A stretch of DNA of 6,207 bases from Planctomycetaceae bacterium (GTDB lineage Bacteria > Planctomycetota > Planctomycetia > Pirellulales > UBA1268): the NCBI GenBank assembly GCA_947453875.1, contig CANGIH010000162.1, positions 1 through 6,207 of the forward strand. The letters run 5' to 3'. The translations under genes and the position numbers were made by a program. Position 1 is the first letter of the stretch, and every line of letters begins with the position of its first letter. A model generated the notes under the pieces. The model saw only the letters and a program-made list of their open reading frames with translations, was not told the origin of the DNA and searched no databases. Shown piece by piece: positions 1 through 5,181 of this stretch.

Positions 1-641
1 GGCTCAGGCATCGGGTCGAGGAGATTGTGTCGGTGAAACTCGCACAGCCCCGCAACCGCCGGTTTGACCTTCCATGTTTCGGCGGCGGGGTCCGCGACGA
101 AGTACTTCGCCAGACGGTCTGGAGCAACCCGCTCAACCGCCTTCGGGCCGTAGATCGCCGCACGGGCGCGCGCAATCGCCGCTTCGCTGATGTCACTTCC
201 CACCACCCGCAGCGACCAGTTCGCCAGTTGCGATCCTCGCTCCGCCAGGCAGATCGCCAGCGAATAGGCCTCTTCGCCGCTGCTGCAGGCGGCCGACCAG
301 ACCCGTAATGACTGCTGTCGGTGCCCGGCTGCAGCTCGCGCAATGGCCCCGTCGATAAACGGGCCGGCGAACCAGTCGAGATGGTCTATGGTGCGGAAGA
401 AGTGGGTTTCGTTCGTCGTGATGCAGTCGATGAATTTCCCGAGTTCGCCGGGGATTTGTCCCTCACTCAGCAGGGTGTAGTAGGTGTCAAAGGAATCGAC
501 GCCCCGCTCGCGGAGGCGGCGGCGGATGCGATTGCTGAGGAGCGCCACCTTGGTGTCCTGCGTCCAGATTCCGGTGTGCCGATGGATAAAAGCCTGGAAC
601 AGCTTGAACTGCGGCGGCGTCAACGTGATCAAGCCGGACAC
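1..641 (-). CDS. cheR: Chemotaxis receptor methyltransferase CheR (C-terminus cut off by window edge)
   Basis: CheR transfers methyl groups from S-adenosylmethionine to specific glutamates of chemoreceptors during adaptation, in the cytoplasm at the receptor array. The visible 213 residues read VSGLITLTPPQFKLF at the start (first codon GTG). The N-terminal helical domain covers about residues 6-75 and includes TGIW, a lysine near 31 and the basic stretch RIRRRLRERG. The family motif TTNETHFFR is at 75-83. The SAM-binding loop VWSAACSSGEEAYS is at 114-127 (the usual EEPYS has Ala for Pro), the acidic-loop motif GSDIS at 148-152, and NLLDP at 206-210 near the cut. CheR proteins are usually about 270-290 residues, so some 60-75 are missing. 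The GTG start is chosen because a perfect AGGAGG lies 7 bases upstream and no suitable ATG exists in frame. It is third in a cheW-receptor-cheR set, 52 bases after the receptor stop codon. Family assignment is firm. Confidence 0.95.
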   Translation of the reverse strand, partial: MSGLITLTPPQFKLFQAFIHRHTGIWTQDTKVALLSNRIRRRLRERGVDSFDTYYTLLSEGQIPGELGKFIDCITTNETHFFRTIDHLDWFAGPFIDGAIARAAAGHRQQSLRVWSAACSSGEEAYSLAICLAERGSQLANWSLRVVGSDISEAAIARARAAIYGPKAVERVAPDRLAKYFVADPAAETWKVKPAVAGLCEFHRHNLLDPMPE

Positions 642-648
642 AGGTATT

Positions 649-654
649 CCTCCT
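649..654 (-). promoter_or_regulatory. Ribosome-binding site of cheR that fixes its GTG start
   Basis: On the minus strand the bases read AGGAGG, a full Shine-Dalgarno core, 7 bases before the GTG at 641. It lies in the 52-base gap after the receptor gene. It is the strongest ribosome-binding site in the window and decides the start of cheR, which has no usable ATG. Confidence 0.85.
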
Positions 655-672
655 GAAGCCTGTCGACATCCG

Positions 673-689
673 GGCCGTGTGGAACGGCC
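673..689 (-). other. Small GC hairpin between the receptor gene and cheR
   Basis: On the minus strand GGCCGT, a five-base loop TCCAC and ACGGCC form a perfect 6-bp stem, starting 4 bases after the receptor stop codon and ending 18 bases before the cheR ribosome-binding site. No run of T follows it, so it is unlikely to be an intrinsic terminator. It could be an mRNA-processing or stability element that lowers cheR expression relative to the receptor, or it could be chance in GC-rich DNA. Seen in sequence; its function is a guess. Confidence 0.35.
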
Positions 690-693
690 GATC

Positions 694-3279
694 TCATACC
701 TTGAACCGCTTCACGAGATCGCGCAAGCCCTGAGCCTGAGCACCGAGCTCCTCAGCGCTGGCTGCCATCTCCTCGGCGGCCGCGGCGTTCGATTCGGTGG
801 TTCGCGACACTGATCGAATCGCCATCTTCACCTCGGATGCGTTGGTCGACTGTGATTCCGTCGATGCGGCGATGTTGGCGATACCACCGGCGGTGGATTC
901 CACGGCAGAAACGATCGACGCCAGCGATTGGCCGACCTTCTCGGAGAGTTCTGCCCCCTCCTGCACTCGCTTGGTCGATTCGTTGATCAGCTGGGTGATT
1001 TCCTTGGCGGCCTCACTCGAACGCTCCGCGAGTTTGCGCACCTCGTCGGCCACAACCGCAAAACCGAGGCCGTGCTGGCCTGCCCGTGCCGCCTCGATCG
1101 CTGCGTTGAGGGCAAGCAGGTTGGTCTGGGCCGCGATTTCACTGATGACCTGAATGATGTCGTTGATCTGCTCCGACGAGCGGCGGATCGTCCGCATCGA
1201 ATCGATCGCCTCGTGGACGGCTTGGCTGCCGGCCTGCGCCAATTGGGTTGTCCGGCCCGCCTGAGCTCGGGATTCGACGGCGCTCTTCGAGATGACGTCG
1301 ATCGATGACGCGAGTTGATCGACTGCCGCGGTCATTTCTTCGACACTGGCGGATTGCGACTGCGCACCGTCGCTGAGACTGCCGGCACTTTCGGCGATCA
1401 TCCGCGCGCCCTCGTTTTGCTGGTCGGCGGCCTCGTAGATTTGCTTGATCACGTCGCGCAGATCCTCCATCATCCGGCTGGCATCGCCGGCGAGCAAGGC
1501 CATCTGGTCGTCGCCATCGACATTGATCTGTCGGCAGAGGTCTCCCTTCGAGGCTGCGGCAAAGACCTCCGACAGCATCCCCACCTTCGACTCCAGCGCC
1601 TCCTTGGAAGAAACCACGCTTTCCTGCAATTGCCGCTCGCGTTGCTCGGCTTGGATTCGGTCGGTGACAACGTCCCACGTCACAAGAGGACCGACATAGC
1701 TTCCCTGCGAGTCGCGGAGGGCCGAGATGTTGAGGTCGAGCGTTTCTGGTCCAAGCTCAACCCGCTCGTGCGCTGGGAGGGTGGCGGGGTTGGCAAGCGT
1801 AGGCCAGCGTGGGTGCTCGCCGAGAATGTCGATGGGCTTGCCGATCAATTCATCCACCGGGCAGGGGAGAAGATGCTGGAGCTGACGCAGGCTCTGCTCT
1901 GAAGCTGGATTCATGTAGGTGATCTTGAGATCGGGATCGGCCTGAATCAGGCGAACGGACGTGTTCGCGACGATTTCCGAGAGCCGCACCTGCGCATCCT
2001 GATCGCGGGTGATCCGGCGAGCGATGCCGATGGACGACACGATGATGCCCAAAGCGGTGAGTCCGAAGAGCAGCAGCCCGAAGTTACGCAGACTTTTTAC
2101 GGGAGCCATGACCTCTGCCTCCTCGATCTCAGACACCAGCGCCCAGCGCACGGCACCCGCTCCCGAGGCATCCCCGTTGTAAATCGTGACGGGGGTCCAG
2201 GAGGAGAGGACGGGCTTATTCCGGTAGTCGGTGTTGAGCGCCGTGCCGGCCTGCTGGTCGTCGAGGGCATTGCGTACCGGTGCGGTATCCACCTTGATCG
2301 TCGGGTTGATGATCGTGGATTCGACGCCGAGCTCCTTGGCAAAACGGGAGTTGGAGCGGAACATCCGATCCGGCCCGATTGCGTAGGTCTCGCCAGTTTT
2401 TCCCAGTCCTGCCGTCTCGCCAATGATCGTGCTGGTCTTGTCGAGGGGAATCTGGAACGCCAGCACGCCGATCACGTCATCCCCATCGAGGAGGGGCGTG
2501 GCGATGAAGCTGGCGGGATCGTTGAGCGAGGGGAGATAGCGGCTGTACTGGCCATAGGCGATGCCGCCCGTCCGGCCGGTGCGCACCGCATCACCAAATG
2601 CCTTGGCGAGATTCGTCGAGGCGAGCGGCCCTGATTTGAGCGAGGAACCAAAATCGATTTCCTTGAACACGGTGTAGACGATCGTGCCGGATTCCGCGTC
2701 GATCAGGAAGATGTCATAAACGCCATATTTCTCGAGAATCGTGCGGAAGATCGGATGCACCTGCTTGTGGAACCGCGTGTAGGCGGAATCGTCGAGGGCG
2801 ACGTCGAGCAGGTGCTTTGAGCCGACGGGCTCTGGGTTCCGCCGGATGTACAGATCCTGTAGCATCACTCCGCGGGGGTCGAGCGCGGCGGCGTATGGCC
2901 GCATGTCGGTCTCCTCGGCCGTCTTTTGACGCAGACGCGGGGAGAATTCAGCCGCGTAGTAGCTGGCGAGGTTCTGGCGGTCCTGTTCCGTGGCTGGCGG
3001 CAGTTCCCGCCAAGCATTCCGGAATGTCGTGAGGGCATCGAGGCTCAGCGGGTTTGTCGCCGTGACGAGCAGTTCCTGTCGCAGGGTTTCGAAATACCGT
3101 TCGACCGAACTGGCGGTGGTGGTGCGAACCGCCTCGAGTCGCGCGAAGGCCTCCTTTCGCAGCGAATCGGCGGCCGATCGGTACATGGCGATGCCCAGCA
3201 GAGTCAACGGTACCAGCGACATCGCCAGCAGTGCCGACAGCACCACACTTCGCAGGGACCGGTCGTGGAGGAACTTCAT
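694..3279 (-). CDS. Membrane methyl-accepting chemotaxis receptor with Cache-like sensor, PAS and HAMP-like domains
   Basis: This 861-residue transmembrane chemoreceptor controls the CheA kinase through CheW. A basic N-terminus (MKFLHDRSLR) precedes TM1 at about 12-32. An extracytoplasmic region at 34-397 looks like a double-Cache-type sensor (YDIFLIDAESG near 188-198, GLGKTGETY at 291-299). TM2 is at about 399-420, followed by RR. A PAS domain at about 430-545 (YMNPAS at 455-460, ELIGKPIDIL, VTWDVV) is followed by a HAMP-like segment at about 567-612 (AAASKGD, DGDDQMALL). The signalling hairpin covers about 612-861, with its tip at 714-754. Methylation-consensus pairs are E647/E648 and E836/E837. 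Two tip positions are unusual: Q735 and L738 replace the common Glu and Arg. The protein ends RFKV, with no NWETF-type tether for CheR/CheB. The ATG at 3279 is chosen because GGAG lies 7 bases upstream and TM1 follows directly. A longer frame would run 40 codons into cheW. The ligand cannot be read from the sequence. Confidence 0.95.
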   Translation of the reverse strand: MKFLHDRSLRSVVLSALLAMSLVPLTLLGIAMYRSAADSLRKEAFARLEAVRTTTASSVERYFETLRQELLVTATNPLSLDALTTFRNAWRELPPATEQDRQNLASYYAAEFSPRLRQKTAEETDMRPYAAALDPRGVMLQDLYIRRNPEPVGSKHLLDVALDDSAYTRFHKQVHPIFRTILEKYGVYDIFLIDAESGTIVYTVFKEIDFGSSLKSGPLASTNLAKAFGDAVRTGRTGGIAYGQYSRYLPSLNDPASFIATPLLDGDDVIGVLAFQIPLDKTSTIIGETAGLGKTGETYAIGPDRMFRSNSRFAKELGVESTIINPTIKVDTAPVRNALDDQQAGTALNTDYRNKPVLSSWTPVTIYNGDASGAGAVRWALVSEIEEAEVMAPVKSLRNFGLLLFGLTALGIIVSSIGIARRITRDQDAQVRLSEIVANTSVRLIQADPDLKITYMNPASEQSLRQLQHLLPCPVDELIGKPIDILGEHPRWPTLANPATLPAHERVELGPETLDLNISALRDSQGSYVGPLVTWDVVTDRIQAEQRERQLQESVVSSKEALESKVGMLSEVFAAASKGDLCRQINVDGDDQMALLAGDASRMMEDLRDVIKQIYEAADQQNEGARMIAESAGSLSDGAQSQSASVEEMTAAVDQLASSIDVISKSAVESRAQAGRTTQLAQAGSQAVHEAIDSMRTIRRSSEQINDIIQVISEIAAQTNLLALNAAIEAARAGQHGLGFAVVADEVRKLAERSSEAAKEITQLINESTKRVQEGAELSEKVGQSLASIVSAVESTAGGIANIAASTESQSTNASEVKMAIRSVSRTTESNAAAAEEMAASAEELGAQAQGLRDLVKRFKV

Positions 3280-3280
3280 G

Positions 3281-3811
3281 TCAGGACTCCGAATTGAAGA
3301 AGGTGGACGTGGGGGCCTGCAGGGCGCCTGCCCGGCTGACACTGGCCAAGCTGGCCGGATCGAGGAGGCAATCGGCGTCGAGGACGATGTACAGGTCATC
3401 GCCGGAGCGGGCGAATCCCTCGACGAACCGCTGGCCCTCGGCCGCGATCGAATCGGGGGTGGGGCGGATCTGTTCGGCGGGTATGCGAATCACCTGCGAT
3501 ACGGCGTCGACCGTGCATCCCATCGTGCGGTTGCCGACATTCACGATGATGGTTCGGGTGTCAGCGCCGGGCTCCCGGGCGGGAAGGCCGAAGAGCAGCC
3601 GCAGATCGATGATGGGGATGATCGCCCCACGGAGGTTGCTGACGCCGATGACGTACGCGGGTACATCGGGCAGCCGGGTGAGCTTGCCGGGGGTGATAAT
3701 TTCCTGGATCCGCTCAATGTGGAACAGGCATTTTTGCCCGTCGAGTTCGAACCCCACAAACTGCGAGGAGCCCGCACTCGAGGCATCTGTGGAGGAGGAA
3801 GGGTGAGGCAT
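3281..3811 (-). CDS. cheW: Chemotaxis coupling protein CheW
   Basis: CheW is the cytoplasmic adaptor that bridges receptor hairpin tips and the P5 domain of CheA. The predicted product is 176 residues, normal for the family. A serine-rich lead (MPHPSSSTDASSAGSS) is followed by one CheW domain at about 17-152: QFVGFELDGQKCLFHIERIQEII, then the hallmark GVSNLRGAIIPIIDLRLLFG at 56-75 with the conserved NLRG arginine, then GCTVDAVSQVIRIP at 98-111. The ATG at 3811 is the only in-frame ATG that leaves a CheW-sized protein. The frame stays open 37 codons further, to a TTG at 3922, but that stretch lacks CheW features and overlaps the likely promoter. The start has only a weak ribosome-binding site: GGGG lies 16 bases upstream, too far for a good one. 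It is first in the set, one base before the receptor ATG. Confidence 0.95.
   Translation of the reverse strand: MPHPSSSTDASSAGSSQFVGFELDGQKCLFHIERIQEIITPGKLTRLPDVPAYVIGVSNLRGAIIPIIDLRLLFGLPAREPGADTRTIIVNVGNRTMGCTVDAVSQVIRIPAEQIRPTPDSIAAEGQRFVEGFARSGDDLYIVLDADCLLDPASLASVSRAGALQAPTSTFFNSES
3287..3290 (-). promoter_or_regulatory. Ribosome-binding site of the receptor gene inside the end of cheW
   Basis: The minus strand reads GGAG, then seven bases that include the cheW stop TGA, then ATG. The site lies within the last codons of cheW and the receptor ATG follows the stop after one base, so ribosomes ending cheW can probably re-initiate on the receptor. It supports the start at 3279 over the longer open frame. 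Confidence 0.7.
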
Positions 3812-3860
3812 GGCGGCAGGCTTGATTCCCCGATGGGGGGGTGGCTTGGGACGGCGGCAT

Positions 3861-3876
3861 GCACGTGAAACCGTGC
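3861..3876 (-). repeat. Inverted repeat GCACG-N6-CGTGC in the cheW leader
   Basis: On the plus strand GCACG and CGTGC flank the six bases TGAAAC, a perfect 5+5 inverted repeat. It sits about 50 bases upstream of the cheW ATG and just downstream of the predicted transcription start, so it would lie in the 5' leader as a hairpin or act as a regulator site. Five-base arms can occur by chance at this GC content. Confidence 0.35.
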
Positions 3877-3893
3877 GGAAAACTCGCGATCGA

Positions 3894-3922
3894 TGTATAG
3901 CTCCGGCAATCGAGCTATTCAA
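3894..3922 (-). promoter_or_regulatory. Candidate sigma70-type promoter for the cheW-receptor-cheR set
   Basis: On the minus strand TTGAAT (3922-3917) is followed by exactly 17 bases and then TATACA (3899-3894). Each box matches the sigma70 consensus at four of six positions and the spacing is optimal. Transcription would start near 3887, giving a cheW leader of about 75 bases. The position, in the AT-rich part of the divergent gap and pointing at cheW, fits. A flagellar sigma28-type reading is also possible, since ATAA is followed by 15 bases and then GCCG at 3907-3904, but the rest of that -10 box is poor. Confidence 0.45.
3897..3918. repeat. Perfect inverted repeat ATAGCTC-N8-GAGCTAT, possible operator
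   Basis: The arms ATAGCTC (3897-3903) and GAGCTAT (3912-3918) are exact reverse complements separated by eight bases, CGGCAATC. The 22-base element fills the spacer between the candidate -35 and -10 boxes of the cheW promoter and overlaps a few bases of both, where a dimeric regulator could block or remodel RNA polymerase binding. I do not recognise the motif as a known operator. It could instead form an RNA hairpin if cheB were transcribed through it from upstream. Confidence 0.45.
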
Positions 3923-4027
3923 TTATTTGTCCGGGAGGTACGCGCCAACGATGAGGGCCCATGTTCGAAGCCGGCACAATCGGTAGAATCGGTCCGTTGG
4001 AGCGGTTTTCGGCCTGCCGCCGCGGGC

Positions 4028-4043
4028 TTCCCGTTTTCGGGGG
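4028..4043 (+). other. Hairpin before cheB that contains its only ribosome-binding-site-like bases
   Basis: CCCG, a TTTT loop and CGGG form a perfect 4-bp stem (4030-4041), extended in RNA by two U-G pairs to 4028-4043. The G-run at 4039-4043, 11 bases before the ATG at 4055, is the only ribosome-binding-site-like sequence near that start, and it would be paired in this stem. Translation of cheB may therefore be weak or conditional. The stem is short and its significance is uncertain. Confidence 0.3.
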
Positions 4044-4054
4044 CTGGTTTCTGC

Positions 4055-5149
4055 ATGTTCGCTGGTGTGCTCAGAGTCGCTGTGGTTGATGATTCCGCGC
4101 TCTATCGGCGGATGATTCTCAACGTGCTGGGGATGATTCCTGGCGTCGAAGTGGTGGGGACGGCGTCCAACGGCTTTGAAGCAGTGGAGCTCATCGCCCA
4201 CGCCAAGCCCGATGTGGTCACGCTCGATGTGCAGATGCCGGGCATGGATGGCATCGAGGTGCTCAGGGCCCTGAAACAACGCGGTCTCGCTCCACGGACC
4301 ATCATGGTGAGCAGCCTCACGGCGGAGGGGGCGCCAACCACGGTGAATGCCCTGATGGAGGGGGCCTTCGACTTCATTCTGAAGCCAGCGGGCGTCGACA
4401 CGCATGTCAGTCGCGATGCGATCCACCGTGAGCTCGCCGGCAAACTCGTCGCCGTGCGCGAGAGCATGCTCGGTCTGCCGCCGGTTGCCCGTCCAACGCC
4501 GCCCACGCCTGTGGCCCGTGCCGCTGGGGCCCGCGCCACGACACCCCGCCGGTATGACACCATCGTCATAGGCACATCGACAGGCGGACCGCAGGCGCTC
4601 CGCAGTGTCATCCCACTTTTTTCAACCGCTCTCGATGTGCCCGTGCTGATCGTGCAGCATATTCCCGCGCAATTCACAGCCAGTCTTGCCGAACGGCTCA
4701 ACGGTATGTCGTGGATGAGCGTGGTAGAGGCGACCGACGGCATGAAGGTCGAGCCGGGGCACGTCTATTTGGCCCCGGGGGGCAGGCATCTGGGCGTTGT
4801 GCGGCGAGAGGAGGGAATGGTCTGTCTGCTCGATGACTCGCCCCGTCGCCGCGGCTGTCGACCATCGGTGGATCACCTGTTGGAAACCGCTGCGCAGGCG
4901 TACGAAGGCCGGGTTCTGGCGGCTGTGCTCACCGGCATGGGCTGTGACGGTCTCGAGGGATGCCGAGCGCTGAAGCAGGCCGGGGGAGGCGTGATGGCGC
5001 AGTCCGCCGACACCTGCGTGGTCTACGGCATGCCGAAGGCGGTCATCGATGCCGGGTTGGCCGACGAGATCGTGCCGCTCGACCAGGTGGCAGCGCGGCT
5101 GGAGGAAAGGCTCCGGAAGGAACTGCCGTCACCGGCGACCAAGCCGTAG
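4055..5149 (+). CDS. cheB: Chemotaxis receptor methylesterase/glutamine deamidase CheB
   Basis: CheB removes methyl groups from receptor glutamates and deamidates receptor glutamines, and is activated when CheA phosphorylates its receiver domain. The 364-residue product has a receiver domain at about 5-120: acidic pair D12/D13, phospho-acceptor D58 in TLDVQMPGMDG, S86/S87 in MVSSLT and K110 in ILKPAG. A Pro/Ala-rich linker at about 140-166 (PPVARPTPPTPVARAAGAR) leads to the esterase domain. Its catalytic triad is visible as S175 in GTSTGG, H202 in VQHIP and D298 in TGMGCDG. Length is normal and no key residue is missing. The ATG at 4055 is preferred because the receiver fold begins right after it. 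The frame is open 54 codons further, to an ATG at 3893, but that extension has no domain and would cross the promoter region. A GTG at 4067 is the other candidate. It is divergent from cheW and acts on the same receptor class that CheR modifies. Confidence 0.96.
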   Translation: MFAGVLRVAVVDDSALYRRMILNVLGMIPGVEVVGTASNGFEAVELIAHAKPDVVTLDVQMPGMDGIEVLRALKQRGLAPRTIMVSSLTAEGAPTTVNALMEGAFDFILKPAGVDTHVSRDAIHRELAGKLVAVRESMLGLPPVARPTPPTPVARAAGARATTPRRYDTIVIGTSTGGPQALRSVIPLFSTALDVPVLIVQHIPAQFTASLAERLNGMSWMSVVEATDGMKVEPGHVYLAPGGRHLGVVRREEGMVCLLDDSPRRRGCRPSVDHLLETAAQAYEGRVLAAVLTGMGCDGLEGCRALKQAGGGVMAQSADTCVVYGMPKAVIDAGLADEIVPLDQVAARLEERLRKELPSPATKP

Positions 5150-5181
5150 CGGGCGGTGGAAAAACGGCGGTTCGGCCCCGA
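5150..5181. other. Short convergent gap between cheB and bioA
   Basis: Only 32 bases separate the two stop codons. I see no strong stem followed by a T run in either direction, so no intrinsic terminator can be called. Transcripts from the two sides may run into each other or end by another mechanism. Confidence 0.5.

Larger units (their letters stand above)
3812..4054. promoter_or_regulatory. Divergent intergenic region between cheW and cheB
   Basis: This 243-base gap separates the two divergent starts and must carry the promoters for both directions unless transcription enters from outside. Its centre (about 3915-3929) is the most AT-rich patch in an otherwise GC-rich window. It holds a sigma70-like promoter for cheW, a perfect 7+7 inverted repeat, a 5+5 hairpin in the cheW leader, a CCCC-GAT-GGGG hairpin with seven G just before cheW (3828-3841), and a hairpin before cheB. 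For cheB the best -10-like box is TAGAAT at 3984-3989, but no good -35 lies at the right distance, so I do not call that promoter. No protein-coding gene is credible here. Confidence 0.6.

Noticed and set aside
1139..1678. Open frame of 179 codons on the same strand as the receptor, in another frame
   Set aside because: It overlaps the conserved HAMP-like and signalling region, which is clearly coding in the other frame. The product is Arg/Gly-rich with no domain.
3280..3399. Upstream extension of the receptor to a start at 3399
   Set aside because: The 40 extra residues are Pro/Ser-rich and lie within cheW coding sequence. The ATG at 3279 has its own ribosome-binding site and leads directly into TM1.
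3231..3806. Open frame of 191 codons on the plus strand across cheW
   Set aside because: Antisense to cheW, with no family motif and a Ser/Arg/Pro-rich composition typical of a shadow frame.
2990..3868. Open frame of 292 codons on the plus strand opposite cheW and the start of the receptor gene
   Set aside because: It lies fully antisense to two clearly conserved genes, shows no recognisable domain and is low in complexity (Gly/Arg/Asp rich), as expected for a GC-rich shadow frame.
3951..3986. Eleven-codon leader-peptide candidate after GGGAGG (3933-3938)
   Set aside because: The spacing of 12 bases to the ATG is long, the peptide (MRAHVRSRHNR) has no attenuation-like codon run, and no terminator follows.
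3984..3989. TAGAAT as -10 box of a cheB promoter
   Set aside because: Good match alone, but no acceptable -35 at 16-18 bases upstream, so it was noted only within the intergenic description.
3893..4054. N-terminal extension of cheB by 54 codons from an ATG at 3893
   Set aside because: No CheB-like sequence lies before the receiver fold, it would overlap the cheW promoter and palindrome, and no good ribosome-binding site precedes it.
5144..5181. Possible terminator between cheB and bioA
   Set aside because: Only short CCG/CGG pairings and one run of five A; no stable stem followed by a T run on either strand.
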